From Caprella mutica (lineage: Eukaryota; Arthropoda; Malacostraca; Amphipoda; Caprellidae), in NCBI GenBank assembly GCA_947561585.1, contig CANNZV010002512.1:1-64000 (forward strand): a DNA stretch of 64,000 nucleotides. The letters are read 5' to 3'. The notes under the pieces are model-generated. The model saw nothing but the letters and a program-made list of their open reading frames with translations. It did not search any database and was not told the origin of the DNA. Positions 14,101 through 25,929 of the stretch are shown one piece after another (within the stretch, counting starts at the first letter, position 1; every line of letters starts with the position of its first letter). A program made the position numbers and the translations under genes.

Positions 14101-17100
14101 AGAAAGAGTAGAGGAGTTAGAGAAAGAGTAGAGGAGTGAGATAAAGAGTAGAGGAGTGAGAGAAAGAGTAGAGGGGTGAGAGAAAGAGTAGAGGACTGAG
14201 AGAAAGAGTAGAAGGAGTGAGAGAAAGAGTACAGGGAGTGAGAGAAAGAGTAGAGGAATGAGAGAAAGAGTAGAGGAATGAGAGAAAGAGTAGAGGAGTG
14301 AGAGAAAGAGTAGAGGAGTGAGAGAAAGAGTAGAGGAGTGAGAGAAAGAGTAGAGGAATGAGAGAAAGAGTAGAGGAGTGAGAGAAAGAGTAGAGGAGTG
14401 AGAGAAAGAGTAGAGGAATGAGAGAAAGAGTAGAGGAATGAGAGAAAGAGTAGAGGAGTGAGAGAAAGAGTAGAGGAATGAAAGAAAGAGTAGAGGAATG
14501 AGAGAAAGAGTAGAGGAGTGAGAGAAAGAGTAGAGGAGTGAGAGAAAGAGTAGAGGAGTGAGAGAAAGAGTAGAGGAGTGAGAGAAAGAGTAGAGAGTGT
14601 GAGAGAAAGAGTAGAGGAGTGAGAGAAAGAGTAGAGGGAGTGAGAGAAAGAGTAGAGGAAATGAGAGAAAGAGTAGAGGAGTGAGAGAAAGAGTAGAGGA
14701 GTGAGAGAAAGAGTAGAGGAGTGAGAGAAAGAGTAGAGGAGTGAGAGAAAGAGTAGAGGAGTGAGAGAAAGAGTAGAGAGTGTGAGAGAAAGAGTAGAGG
14801 AGTGAGAGAAAGAGTAGAGGGAGTGAGAGAAAGAGTAGAGGAGTGAGAGAAAGAGTAGATGAGTGAGAGAAAGAGTAGAGAGTATGAGAGAAAGAGTAGA
14901 GGGAGTGAGAGAAAGAGTAGAGGAGTGAGAGAAAGAGTAGATGAGTGAGAGAAAGAGTAGAGAGTATGAGAGAAAGAGTAGAGGGAGTGAGAGAAAGAGT
15001 AGACGAGTGAGAGAAAGAGTAGATGAGTGAGAGAAAGAGTAGAGAGTATGAGAGAAAGAGTAGAGGGAGTGAGAGAAAGAGTAGAGGAGTGAGAGAAAGA
15101 GTAGAGGGAATGAGAGAAATAAAGATAAAAGAGTAGCAGGAGCTAGTGTGATAATATTGTTTGTTTAATTTTTTATTACGTATTGCCAGGAAAAAATATA
15201 TGAATTTACACGAGGAAACATATTGCTTAATAAAATAGAAAAAATCAATTTATATATTATTTACAGGTGTATATCTCATAACAATGATCTTACTATTTAG
15301 AGGCTGATGGAATAGAACCATTGTAACTTATACAATGTACAATTGTATTACATACACATGAAACTAGAAAAATAGAGTATGTAGCTATAATTCATTGGAA
15401 AGAATACAATTGTGAGTTTTTTTCACTTGGTGTTTATTATTACGAAAATGATTGCGTATGCAACTTGCATCGTGATTCGTTAACGATATTGTAAAATGGT
15501 TACAGAATTTCTATCTCCAGTCATTGAAGACATGGATGTAAGTTGTTGCTACCACAGGATGGGACAACCGCCCACACACAGCGAGAAACACTACACTGTA
15601 AGACATTTTAAGAAAGTCTCTAGTTTCGCCTTTGTAGGTATTTCCTTGATATAAAAAAAAATGTATTTTTTCATGTGAGTTTATCTTTGATTAAGTATAC
15701 TACAAAGTAATAAAACACACATAAACTGAAAAATAATGTCAAGTGAAAACTATTCCACTCTTGTCTGAAATCCTGGAGAAATTGTTAAGAAAAACCGTAA
15801 AAAAGAGCAACTGTCTTCGTGATAGATGGCAATCATTAATAGAATTTATTTCTGATAAGAAACACTCCTTAATGTATCTTTTATAATAAATAATATCTCA
15901 AGACTCTAGGTTTATTATTTTTCTTTATATTCATAATTTTAAATGTCAGTTGCTCCATAACTGGTTTTAACAATTATTGTTATTAAACTGTTATTAATTA
16001 TTACGCTTACGATTCAATTAAATACTATGGAAAACACACCTAAAATATGATGACGTCATTAAGATGGTAAATTAATGTTGATTAACTAATTTATTTCTAT
16101 GTATCACCCCTCCTTTATTATAATTCTGTGAATGAAAGAATAAAATTTTTCTTAAATTGATCAACTCTCTTCTCAATTACTTCAATTCTGAAATATACCA
16201 ATTTTCTCAAATATTAAATGGATGAAGTTTCGATGTAAAACTGCACCTTATTGCATATCTAAAAGTTAATAATTGAGTGTTAGTAACACTCCTTGTTTTA
16301 CAAAGTATTTCTAATATGTAAATATAAATAGGAATCAACCATTAACGTCAACTGTCAAGTCATCTCAGGTATCAATGTTTTTTTTTTTTTTTTTGGAAAA
16401 CAGTATTTCTACAATAGGACAAAGTTGCCTCGAAAAAAATATTGCTACCCGAGATAAATTTTGTTTTTAAAACTATGTAATGAATCAATATTGTGTTCAA
16501 CATTTTAGACTAAAGAAACTCTATTGATAAAAAGCTTTGACTATTTTCAGAGTCCGCCCTAACGATGATGTCATCATTATGTCATCTTCAAAAAAGATTG
16601 AGTGCTTACGATGAAACGATTTTTCTATTCTTAGAGAATCAGTTTATATTCGTTATATTTAGAAAAAAAGAAATAAAGAGATATAATAATAAGATAAATC
16701 ACAACCAAATTAGCATTATCAATTGTAGGGGTAAGTTCCGAATTATCGGTCAGTACTACATCTTCGGTCATATAAGAAAAAACAATATAAAAATTGTTAT
16801 TATTACACAGTGCTATCTATTACTTCTGCAAACACGGGTTTACAGAAGTATTAGATAGCACTGTGTAATAATAATATTTTTTATATATTGTGTATTCTTA
16901 TATGACCGAAGAGGTAGTAGCTACTGACCGATAATTCGGATCTTACCCTAAATATTCTTATCGTTGAATAATTAATAACTATTAATTGATTTGTATTTCC
17001 AATTAACAAAATTACAAATTGAACTCAAAGTTGGCTACGTTATTTGTCACAATAAATTAATAAAAGCTTTCATTCCTGATAATTGAATTTTCCGCCATGG

Positions 17101-19393
17101 TATTTATTATTTATAGTATCATAGTAGATAAATAGAGAAGTATGCTAAGTTTCGAATTCATTGACGGTGAACATGATCCATTCTTCAGAAACGATGTAAA
17201 CAAATGGCGTCGCACAGAGTACTCTCAAATATTATAAGTATTGTTAGGTGAATATAATTAGTGAATAGTGTGTAAAATGTGAAAAAAACAATTTTATGTA
17301 AGTTAATTTCCATAAAAATGCAGATTTAACTGGAAAATAGCACATTTGTTATTTAAAAACAAATTGAAAATATTCTGTGTGACGTCACTCATAATATTTT
17401 CGGATATTCCAATATTGTACTTGGTATACTTCTCTATTTATTTACTATGGTTAGTATAACCTTGATAATAGTCAGAATAACCTTGGTTAAAGTCGGTATA
17501 ACCAGTTTAGTCAGCACGGTCATGAAAAGTAAGATTCGTATACAAATAAATGCCCAAAAATATATTAGACGTACAAGATTGTAGGCTATTTGGTTCTGTG
17601 ATAACTGGCGAAATAGTAATTTGATGGCGATGTGAAAATATCTAATATTTTGACTTATCAAAATGTTAAAAATTATCAACAAGGACCCTTTAATCTGAAA
17701 GTTCCAATTCGCTAAAGATTATATAATTAACATAAGTTACCTGGCTACTAGAAAAGGGATAACAAATAGTGATATAATAATCATCGAGCAATTAAATTAT
17801 AAACCTATTACTAGAATCATGTAAATCATTGATAAATAATAGAAAGAGTAATGGTCCAAGAACTGATCCTTGAGGAACGCCATGAGTTAACTATTTGACG
17901 TTAGATTTCGAACGTCAATTCATACACATTGAAATCTATTTTACGGATAGCTCCTGAATGAAAGCAAAGTATAAACGTCCATAATTCTATAATGATGCAA
18001 TTTTCCCAACAACATTAAATAGTTTATACTCTATTGTCTATACGGTCAATGAGCTTTTTGTAATCAGGGAACAATGAGGATGAATAATTAATAATGTCAT
18101 GTTAGTCAATATAATGAGACAAAAAGGCACTTGATTGTGACATCTTCCTACTGAAGCTGTACCTTAGCTGACAATGAATCAATATCACATTTCTTGTTTT
18201 TAGTAGAATTTTTCAATCTTATATATTTAATGAGTAGTGACTGGATACCGAAGAAACGAATTGGGACAGTTATTATTAGTTTAATAATCATTGCAGTTAT
18301 TATTTGATGGTATTACTGAATCAGTGAATCACTCCCATTTTTATCAACACATAAAATTTATTCAATTCATTAGTAATGTCTAGTTCGTCATAGTGAGGAA
18401 CACAATCAACTTTCTAGTTGGTGACATAGTTCGTAAATGTGACGGTCTAATAATTTCACTAATTGTCTTCCAAGTCAATATACAATTCTCCAGGAATAAA
18501 TTTTTATTATTTATTATTAAAATGTTGAAGATATAATGTTCAAAGTAAATTCAAAGAATGTTGCAAAAGCGGCATCTGACCAGTTAGAATTTTCTGCTAT
18601 AGGTAACAAGATCAATTAATCGAATCTTAAAATAAATGAAATATCATTCATACAAAATTCATCTGACACACAAATAAAAAAATACTGATCACCTGAACGC
18701 TTGGACAAAGCAACAAATTTATGATTCATTTCGTTGGTAATGTCCGTTCATTCATTAATTATTATGCTCGTGACCTCAGTGTTCATGTCAACAAACAAAA
18801 TTGTACAAAAGTGGAGTTGAAAATCGCAAACTCCCAAAAGGTTACTGTCATGTGCGATATAAGAGAATTATCGGTATCTATTTCTGTGAAGGGAACAGGA
18901 TATATTCATGATTATTTAACGTCAAAAATGGAAGATAACAATATAAAGCATATATGGTTTACAAATGATGGTGCATCAGCGCACACAGCAAGAAACCATG
19001 TGCGCATAAACGATAATGGTATACGATAAAAAATATATTTACATTTTAAAGCAAACTTCAAAAAATATACTTCCTCATTTACAATCAACCATAAATCTCT
19101 AGCTCTATGACTTTTATCATAATTAATTTCAAAAAATAGCATATGACTTTTTCCCCACAATTTATATTGAGCAGTATATATTTTCAATTATTATTCCTCC
19201 TCACGTTCAATTATTATTTACCTTTGGCACACCTACGATCCTATTGAAACTTCTAACCAATATGCAACCCTATTGTCCTTGACAACTTAACTACCGATTC
19301 ACCTTCATTATCATCCGGAACACGTCAAAAAGTCGTAAATATGCACTTACCGACTCCGAAAAGAGTGACGAGAGTAAGAAGAGCTAACTTCAT
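5067..19393 (-). CDS. Ly6/three-finger domain secreted or GPI-anchored protein (Ly6-A), 4 coding exons
   Basis: Coding exons on the minus strand are 19393-19351, 11476-11330, 10134-10040 and 5189-5067, with intron phases 1, 1 and 0 and GT-AG ends at each junction. The product is about 135 aa. Residues 1-17 form a signal peptide (MKLALLTLVTLFGVAYG). The mature domain starts LDCLRC and carries ten cysteines: CxxC in exon 2, the RGCG motif in exon 3, and CTC plus DDCN in exon 4. The last ~25 residues are hydrophobic, as expected for GPI-anchor replacement. This is the arthropod Ly6/uPAR (quiver/boudin-like) layout. Such proteins act in the secretory pathway or at the membrane, for example in septate junctions or as ion-channel and receptor modulators. 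The exact partner cannot be read from sequence. Introns of 7.9, 1.2 and 4.9 kb hold minisatellites and transposon debris. Confidence 0.9.
5300..5845. other. unassigned intronic DNA (Ly6-A intron 3)
   Basis: Short open frames on both strands have no recognisable family. The minus-strand stretch near 5560-5780 may be the decayed 3' continuation of the LINE fragment beside it, but no motif supports this. Confidence 0.3.
5850..6260 (-). pseudogene. LINE reverse transcriptase fragment, decayed
   Basis: The minus strand reads, with frame changes and stops, QYCFRKGFDT-like and then GVPQGGIL, a stop, SLLFMLF. These correspond to the QYGFRKG and GVPQGS(I/V)LGPLLF blocks of jockey/CR1/RTE-type non-LTR reverse transcriptases. 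The catalytic region is broken and no ends are visible. It lies in Ly6-A intron 3. Confidence 0.6.
6457..6957. repeat. inverted-repeat element with TTCCGCGC ends
   Basis: The left arm (TTCCGCGCCATTTGCCGATT, then TTGCACAATCTCGAG) is repeated inverted at 6880-6957. Arms are about 75 bp around a ~350 bp AT-rich core. A second small hairpin (TTCTTGTTGGC) lies just outside at 6339-6367. Confidence 0.5.
7436..9233. repeat. 24 bp minisatellite, ~75 copies
   Basis: The unit is CTAGGTAGCAGTAACATAGCGATA in variant forms GCGATA, GCGAGA and GCAAGA. The GCAAGA form is confined to the distal part (about 8719-9225), while GCGATA and GCGAGA interleave over the whole array. Since 24 is divisible by three, several frames on both strands stay open for about 600 codons. 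None has a start context, splice logic or composition of a gene. The array is in Ly6-A intron 3. Confidence 0.97.
9234..10039. other. unassigned intronic DNA (Ly6-A intron 3)
   Basis: AT-rich sequence between the 24 bp minisatellite and Ly6-A exon 3. No repeat pair or coding signal was recognised. Confidence 0.4.
10040..10134 (-). CDS. Ly6-A exon 3
   Basis: Acceptor CTCTCCGACAG and donor GACACC|GTGAGT. It encodes ITGNLRYFRGCGFNDQL and continues to STTDT, containing the RGCG motif of arthropod Ly6 proteins. The 95 bp length gives phase 1 to phase 0, matching both neighbours. Confidence 0.9.
10167..10251. repeat. 85 bp MITE, CCCAGRGAGAA-ended family
   Basis: CCCAGAGAGAAAATAATGG at the left mirrors CCATAACTTTCTCTCTG at the right, with GGGACATAGAAGATT inside. 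The same terminal words occur at the ends of the large foldback at 27517-29047 and the solo end at 29540-30016, so this looks like the minimal member of that family. It lies 33 bp upstream of the exon 3 acceptor. Confidence 0.7.
10277..10453. repeat. long near-perfect hairpin, ~77 bp arms
   Basis: The left arm (10277-10353) and right arm (10377-10453) are inverted copies with few mismatches around a ~23 bp loop. They include ACTACTCCGTATAGTG and its complement. The distal end of the right arm runs straight into the 15 bp minisatellite. Confidence 0.85.
10440..10895. repeat. 15 bp minisatellite (TTCACTATAGAGGAG)
   Basis: About 30 copies with occasional GCTATAGA, ACAATAGA and TAGTGGA variants. 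The unit overlaps the end of the hairpin arm at 10445-10453, suggesting the array grew from the arm tip. The open frames on both strands (pentapeptide repeats) are by-products. Confidence 0.95.
11330..11476 (-). CDS. Ly6-A exon 2
   Basis: Acceptor TTCTTTTTCAG and donor ACACAA|GTCAGT. It encodes AYGLDCLRCKLEDPGC and continues through KSCSND and LYCTKFVYT, with five of the ten Ly6 cysteines. Phase 1 at both ends. Confidence 0.92.
11845..12700 (-). pseudogene. mariner-family transposase pseudogene, heavily decayed
   Basis: On the minus strand a 5' part near 12450-12700 reads RTTRRNVSHITISRTKEDL-like sequence, resembling the second helix-turn-helix of mariner transposases. A 3' part at 12033-11845 reads NPHPNVNSLKTAIRRAI, resembling the mariner C-terminus after the last catalytic residue. 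The middle has stops and shifts and no recognisable DDE block. It lies in Ly6-A intron 1. Assignment is by motif memory only. Confidence 0.4.
13150..15115. repeat. 20 bp purine-rich minisatellite, ~97 copies
   Basis: The unit is close to GTGAGAGAAAGAGTAGAGGA, with 19-22 bp variants. Blocks of several units recur in the same order (for example the TGAGTGAGAGAAAGAGTAGAGAGTATG motif three times after 14840), which shows higher-order duplication. Located in Ly6-A intron 1. No gene. Confidence 0.95.
15116..16720. other. unassigned intronic DNA (Ly6-A intron 1)
   Basis: AT-rich, with a 16-T homopolymer near 16378. A TGATGACGTCAT palindrome near 16045 and a similar word near 16565 could be ends of an old element, but the arms are too short to call. 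Confidence 0.35.
16728..16948. repeat. 221 bp palindromic MITE with TA duplication (family copy 1)
   Basis: Arms start GGGGTAAGTTCCGAATTATC, include CGGTCAGTACTACATCTTCGG, and mirror to the right end TTACCC. TA lies on each side (726-727 and 949-950). The centre holds ACACAGTGCTATCTA and its complement. A second copy is at 43347-43560. Likely Tc1/mariner-mobilised. Confidence 0.8.
17117..17451. repeat. inverted pair, TAAATAGAGAAGTAT arms
   Basis: AGTAGATAAATAGAGAAGTAT near 17127 is mirrored by ATACTTCTCTATTTATTTACT near 17428. A TGACGTCA palindrome lies inside near 17381. Arms are only about 30 bp. Confidence 0.45.
17795..18060 (-). pseudogene. LINE reverse transcriptase fragment
   Basis: The minus strand contains a clean block GVPQGSVLGPLLFLLFIND followed by LHDSSNRFII, the RT palm region of jockey/RTE-type LINEs just before the catalytic FADD box. 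Upstream residues in the same orientation are frame-broken. Found in Ly6-A intron 1. Confidence 0.8.
18880..19020 (+). pseudogene. mariner-like transposase fragment
   Basis: The plus strand reads SVSISVKGTGYIHDYLTS, then IWFTNDGASAHTARNHV. The last part matches the mariner block IWFQQDGA(P/T)AHTAR around the second catalytic aspartate, which is retained. No ends or other domains remain. Confidence 0.7.
19351..19393 (-). CDS. Ly6-A exon 1 (signal peptide)
   Basis: ATG at 19393 opens MKLALLTLVTLFGV and splits a glycine/alanine codon at donor GGAGTCG|GTAAGT. Phase 1 joins exon 2 to give GVAYGLDC, a plausible signal-peptidase site. The next exon is 7.9 kb away. Confidence 0.88.
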
Positions 19394-22032
19394 CTTTGTG
19401 TGTATAAGAGAGGAAGAGGAGAGTAATTTATTAGTCAGGAACTTCTTTGACAAGCAACCTTACAGTGGTGGTGTCTGAGAGTAACTGAGATGTGAACTGC
19501 AATTACAACATAGGCATAATATTAGTGACCCTTTGCGTGACGTCATCAGAGCAACATGCACAAATATATCATATTTAAAGTAATTAAAGAGAAATAAGTC
19601 TATACAAACTCATTAGATATTGTCATTATATGAAAGAACTAACAAATTTATTCAGTTTTTCCAACTGCTAAGCCTCTAAAATTGCATTTGAAGTGTGTTG
19701 TTGTGATGACGTCACGCCCACCAAACCCTATTTTCTCTCAGTTGTTTACATTCATATAACGAGTCTCTCGCCAGTTCACATGCATTCCTTGCTATTTTTA
19801 ATTCACTAAGATCTCCTCCACCTTACCCAATTTAGACATGATAGTGTACAAGTAGACAATATAGTACGTGTACCATGAAATAAAATTGTTTGCAACTTGT
19901 TAAACCCAAGTAGCCAAGTCATTTGATTATATGCATTCTGAAGTTTCCTTTGTTTTAACATCCGCATTGTACATATTTATAGATTCTTTGTTTGTGAATT
20001 CTATACGTGCATTCTTTTGTTTATCTTCATCAACAAAAGCAAATCTGATTTATTTGTTTGAATAAAGTTAGAACACATACACTAAATCTGTGACTTACAT
20101 CTGCTACCAACATTTCTTGCTTATATTGCTAAGTTATTGGTTAATGTTTTTGGTGGGTGGGGCAATTTAAACTATGTGGGAGTATTGCACAAAATAGAAC
20201 GTACGAAGATTCACAATGTCCCCCGGTATTGGGATAGTAATTTTATTACCGGGTTACCACTCCCGGTAGTAGGATAGTATTCTAATTATCGTGATACCAA
20301 TTTCGATGTTAGGATACAGTAATATATAATTAATTAGGATCCTATGTATTCTTTTGATGAATAGTTAATCTCCCTTTAGACCTAAAATCCCTCCCACACC
20401 TCTCATACCTACTTACTAAATTTAATTCTACCCTCCTCTGCCTCCTATCTAACCCCCCTCCATTCCCCCCCCCCCCCCGTACCAGTCAAACTCGTGCCCT
20501 GAAGTACACCATCTGTGTTACAGTTTACGGTGAACATTATGCTAACAGCAACTCATTGCCTTCATTTTTGAAACCGAAGAAATGCTAATAAAATCTCAAA
20601 AAATATAGATACGCAATGAAAATAAAAAGGATAAATAAGGAAACATCTGGAAACCTTGTGGTAAAGCAAACACAGCAATTGTGTATGCATTGCTATCATC
20701 ACGAACCTATATGATTGTAAGTAAGTGACAGTCAAGAGTTACCGATTCGCTCTCGTGAGCTACACACCTTATCTCCTGTTCGTAGTTATTTGAGACCTTA
20801 ACTTGCGAGCGTTCTAGAGGAGATATTCTTTGTAATAACTTGTGCTTGACCAATGAATATAATCTCTTTAAGTGTTAATTACTTTACCATTATTACCCTT
20901 AAATACAGTTAAGCTTGGACCAGAGGCCTGAGGTCGGAACCATAGTGGCAAGGTGGTTCTAGGGCATGGTACCATGAGTATTTAGTGGAAAGAGATATAT
21001 AAAGAGGAAGGAATCTGAAAATACTTTATAGAGTAGGATCCTAATCACTTAGAGCCCATACACTGAGACGTTATAGGAAAGTAAACTAACTACGTCACAA
21101 CCTGCCTTCTTCGATCTGTATTTTAGTTTAATGAAAATTTGTAAAATTAAAGTTAAAGTAATTGATAACAATTCAAATATATTCAGAAATTCAATAAAAG
21201 TTAAAAATGATTAATTTCTATAATTTAAAGCAACTAGTACAGTACCTGTTCATTCATTGAATGTCCAATCATATTATAATTCTACGTGTTCCTTCCTTAG
21301 TGAGTAAGTCCATCCGTTACGCTTTCAGTAATTAGATATAAACAAATTGCAATTGGGTATGCATGATATCACCAACTAAATATCTTATTGTCTTTTTATT
21401 TTGTTCCACTTATTTTCATAGTGCGCCTCAATATGCTAATATCTAACTTGTGATTAAAAAGTGGGGGATGTGAAGGTTAGGAGATGGAAATGAGAGAGGT
21501 ACCTATAGGGGGGGAGGGAGACTGGGAAGTGAAGTGGGGGGGGGGGGGGGGGGCTGTGGAGCTAAAAATATTCCTAAGTTTAGAAAAAAGTTGTACGATG
21601 ATAATGTCCGAAAGTTGGATATTAAGTCAGTAAGTCCGTCAGAAAATACGTTAGCAACTCATAAAGTTGGTGTAAATCAAAATGATGTCACCGAGAGGAT
21701 ATCAGTCGGTCTATCTGTCACAAAACGGGTTAAACAGACATTCTATCCATATGAGTTTCATAAAGTTGGTGTAAATCGAAGTACGTACTGTGAGTCTGTG
21801 ACCAAGATAATTAAATACGAAGAATATTATTTTCAGAAGCATGTTACTAAACGCATTTGGTGCGTTTTATGTTTTTAATCAAAACAGTGTTTTTATGATC
21901 AGTTTTATCAAAACTTTTTTGTTGATTCTCATCCCGTGGAATTACCACGGGACTTGTTTGTTAATATAATGGGTTTTAGACTATATTTAAATGCACACAA
22001 TTTATCAAAAGTTATATATTTTACTCTTTACG
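19394..22032. other. unassigned intergenic DNA upstream of Ly6-A
   Basis: Contains a degenerate ~47 bp repeat (CCCGGTATTGGGATAGTA-like) at 20222-20325, a 14-C run at 20465-20478 and an 18-G run at 21536-21553, the two runs lying in mirrored orientation about 1.1 kb apart. No gene was recognised. Confidence 0.4.
21690..21790 (+). repeat. dispersed repeat fragment (copy 1)
   Basis: CTGTCACAAAACGGGTTAAA, then TTCATAAAGTTGGTGTAAA, recurs inverted near 26030-26125. No coding function is evident, although the frame through it stays open for about 110 codons. Confidence 0.5.
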
Positions 22033-23347
22033 CCTGCACACCAAAAGAGATAAAGAAAGCAAGAAAGATTGCAAGAGCGAGGCGAGAACTACCACACACC
22101 AGAAGAGAGAATAGTACGACAGTTTGCCACAGTCCAGTAAAGTAGAAGATGTTCCAAACTTCCAATACTGCGTGGACACTGAACACCACTGCACAATAAT
22201 TTGAGAGGAGAGAGACCGCGGGAAAATGAGAACCAATCAGAGACGGTAAGTGCGTGACGTCACACAAATTGGAAGTTATTAGGGGGAACTAATTTAAATA
22301 TTGCTCATTTTCTATGCTGTTCATTTTGAGGGGAGACTAAACCAAAACAATTATGAATTCTATGAACTATTTTAATCATTATTGCAGCGACTTAATTTAT
22401 AGTTTCCATTTGTTTGATAATATAGTGAACATTATCTTAACAATTTTCCACACCCTTTCTTATTAACAGTGAAGACCATTAGATATACGGTATACATAAT
22501 GATTTAACACACTAAATAAATTCTTTTCACAGTAGGTTAATTAAAAAAATTATTTTATTTGAAAGGTATATTTATAGCATATATTATTGAACATCAATTG
22601 GCATCACAGATTAGTGAAAAATAGTTAGAGATAAAAATAAACAATGATTATTTAAAATGCTATTGGTCATATCACATATGTATCTATGTACCTAGATTTA
22701 TTGGAATAGGTATTACCGTATTTATATTAGTTATCTGTCCCCAGATTTCAGCTGTTATTTCAAAACTAATAAATTTATAACACTATGAAGTTATAGTAGT
22801 AATAGTTTGAAGTATGCACACAGCTATATAAGATTAACGACTGTTGTAATTTCGAGAGCAATAATAACAGACAACCTTTTCTTCCAAAATCTGCAGCGGA
22901 ACAAGTTCAAATTATTGAAAAATGAATTATAAGATTATATATGAATATTTTGAAACAATAAAGGAATATGAACATTTATCATTACAAAAATATAGTTTTC
23001 GCATTAGGAGATATCATAAAATATACCTAATAATAACATCATAAATAATGCATTAGGGAATGTAGTAAGAATGATTGAAACGTCACACACTTACCATTTT
23101 GACGTGCCATCAGTCGCTAGATATGTATTGGGACATCTTCTACTTTACTGGTCTGTGACTGACCGAGGCTACCCGCTTCAACTCTCTTCAGAGAAACCAT
23201 CTTCAACACCGATTATCGCTTCAGACTATCTTCACTCTTTCTTTCTTTCTCGCTTGCTCACTTCCACTGTGTGCACTCCCGTACATATCTATGTTGACCA
23301 ATTCAATCTTTCTTTCTTTCTTGCTTTAAATCATTTGGTGTGCAGGT
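22033..23347. mobile_element. long inverted-repeat element, CCTGCACACCAAA ends
   Basis: The left arm 22033-22265 and inverted right arm 23070-23347 share their ends (CTGCACACCAAA; AGAAAGCAAGAAAGATTG) and inner parts (CCAGTAAAGTAGAAGATGT; GGTAAGTG.GTGACGT). Arms are about 230-280 bp with indels. The core is AT-rich and non-coding. No clear target duplication. Confidence 0.65.
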
Positions 23348-23354
23348 ACCCTAA

Positions 23355-24295
23355 GGGTACGGTTACTATGGATGCGTATTTGAGCGATTTTTCGCACTGA
23401 CGACCTCTGATGAAATCGGATGAAAATCAAATTCATACTTTCCAATGGGAGTGATTACAGTGACAGCGATTTTGTCGTCAGAATACGTGCGAAGCCGTCA
23501 GACTAACTTCAGCGTTCAAATTAGTTTGATTTTTTCATGCGACTAGCGACAGATTCGGTCATTTTTGTGTTTAAGGGTACGGTTACTATGGATGCGTATT
23601 CGAGCGATTTTTCGCACTGACGAAATCGTCAGAACTGATCGTCAGTGCGAGTGGTTACACTGTACGCGATTTCTGATTGTCAGTATGTTTCTTCCCCATT
23701 AATATTGGGGTCTAAAATATGTTTATTTGTGGTAATGTTTTGGAGGAATTAATACATGTGTGCCTCTGAAATAATAGACGCAACGCTAATATGAATATTA
23801 TTTTCACAATTTCACTACACACAATTTTGAAATATCTAAATGGAGAAATGATGAGAATATTTTTTTGTAATATAATTATTGAAAGATATTCCATTTCATT
23901 AAAAATAAAAATTGTACAAAGTAACAACCAATTCAAGCCTTTATATATAATTATATTATGATTAAATTGATTTTATAAAATTAAATAATATCTGTATTAT
24001 TTCTGATACCTAGTAACAAATAATATATTTCCAAATGCATGGGTAAACAGTAATAGCAATCAAATGAAAGAGAAATATACGCAAAAATTACTGAAAGTTG
24101 TCGCAAGTCGCATGAAAAAATCAAACTCATTTGAACGCTGAAGTTAGTCTGACGACTCCGTACGTATTCTGACGACCAAATCGCTGCCACTGTAACCACT
24201 CTCATTGGAAAGTATGAATTTGATTTTCATCCAATTTCATCAGAAGTCGTCAGTGCGAAAAATCGCTTGAATACGCATCCATAGTAACCGTAACC
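23355..24295. mobile_element. PIF/Harbinger-like inverted-repeat element, copy 1
   Basis: GGGTACGGTTACTATGGATG at 23355 is mirrored by CATCCATAGTAACCGTAACC ending 24295, with TAA on both sides (23352-23354, 24296-24298). A 3 bp TAA/TTA duplication with GGG ends suggests PIF/Harbinger. Its inner arms (GACTAACTTCAGCGTTCAAA) match at 23505 and 24140 inverted. It overlaps, rather than nests with, copy 2. Confidence 0.65.
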
Positions 24296-25929
24296 TAATT
24301 CTCTTATTTTCGATTGCTGTTACTGTTTACCCATGCGTTTTGGAAATATATTATTTGATATTATCAAGAATAATACAGATATTATTTAATTAGGTTCTAG
24401 GAATTTTGCCCGGGGGAATTTTGCCCAGCGGAATATTGCCCGGCGGAATTTTGCCAGTGTGGAATTTTGCCAAGCGGATTTTTGCCCGGCGGAATTTTCC
24501 TCGTGGATTATATATTTCTAGGTTTAAATTGGTAAATTGTAAGTTAAAAGTTTAAAATGTGAGATGCAATTTACATAAATATGAATCGTTTCAATTTAAC
24601 TTTATCATATTGTACTATAAAAAGTTTTATTTAACTAATATTAAATAGCCACGTAAATTTAAATAAAATGAATTTTGAATTTACTTAAGATAATTACTGA
24701 ACATCATACATATACATGTGTTCTAACATTCTTGTAGAATTCACTTATCAACATAATTGAAAGAAGTACGGTTAACCTAACTAACAATAATTCAACATTT
24801 TCAATAATTTAAGAAACAAACTATATAATCGTTACAGTTTAACAGCTATTATGAATGGTATTATGGGACTTGAAAAAGTAGGATGAAGACAATGGCGTCG
24901 ATAATATTAAGTTCACGTTGAAAAGATACTATTATTTAAAATAAAATCCTATTAATACTTAATGTAAGATTGAAAACTATGAAATCGCTAATGAAATCAT
25001 TGAACATATCAATGAACATATAGTCATATCTCGTCACGAAGTACTGTACAGGTGAAAAAAACCGTAAGTTAATTACAAACAACAGTTAAGAATAATAAAT
25101 TACAGCATTTTTTAATAAAGCCAACCATATAGTAATACTTGAAACTAAACTACTGTCAAAATACATAACAGTCCAATTTATAAGATGTTCTGTAATCATT
25201 TTAAGTAAAATCATATTCATTTTATTTCCAATTTCGTGGCTATTTCAAATTGGTTAGATAAAACTTGTTATACTACAATATATTAAAGTTACATTAAAAC
25301 GTTTTTTATTTATGTAAGTTGAACCTCACATTTTATACCTTTAATTTATAATCTACCAATTTAAAGCTATAAATATATAATCCACGGGGAAAATTCCGCC
25401 GGGCAAAAATATGCCTGGCAAAATTCCACACTGGCAATATTCCGCCTGGCAAAATTCCGCCGGGCAAAAATATGCCTGGCAAAATTCCACACTGGCAATA
25501 TTCCGCCTTGCAAAATTCCGCCGGGCAAAACTCCTGTCACCATTTAATTATATAATATATATTTGTTTATATAAATACTTGAATAGGTTGTTACTCTGTA
25601 CAATTTTTTCAATAAAATTGAATATCCTTGAATAGTTATATAAAATAAATCTCATAATTTTTCTATTTGGGTATTTTAAAAAATTTGTGAAGTGAAAACA
25701 ATAATCAAATTAGCGTTGCGTCTATTATTTCAGAAGCAAACAGATTAATTTATAATTCCTCCCGAACATTATATCAAATAAACATAGAATACAGCCCAAT
25801 ATTAATTGGGCAGAAACATACTGACGATAAGAAATCGCGTACAGTGTAACCACCTCGCACTAACGATCAGTTCTGACGATATCGTCAGTGCGAAAAATCG
25901 CTTAATACGCATCCATAGTAACCGTACCC
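23575..25929. mobile_element. PIF/Harbinger-like long-arm element, copy 2
   Basis: The same terminal word GGGTACGGTTACTATGGATG at 23575 is mirrored at 25929, with TAA at 23572-23574 and 25930-25932. Arms run about 350-400 bp (AATAATAGACGCAACGCTAAT occurs near 23772 and inverted near 25710). The interior was invaded by the 24393-25541 element. No transposase is present. Confidence 0.7.
24393..25541. mobile_element. microrepeat-ended element 1 (GGAATTTTGCCCGGC words)
   Basis: The left end GGTTCTAGGAATTTTGCCC is followed by about seven copies of a 15-16 bp word close to GGCGGAATTTTGCCC. The right end has the same words inverted, finishing with the complement of GGTGACAGGAGTTTTGCCC. Flanks repeat ATTTAATTA (24384-24392 and 25542-25550), an 8-9 bp duplication. 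Subterminal arms continue inward for about 100 bp. No coding region. Confidence 0.8.

Noticed and set aside
20465..21553. C14 and G18 runs as mirrored ends of one element
   Set aside because: Flanking sequences show only compositional, not base-by-base, similarity.
23071..23400. 109-codon plus-strand frame
   Set aside because: It coincides with the right arm of the inverted-repeat element 22033-23347 and runs into the PIF-like end.
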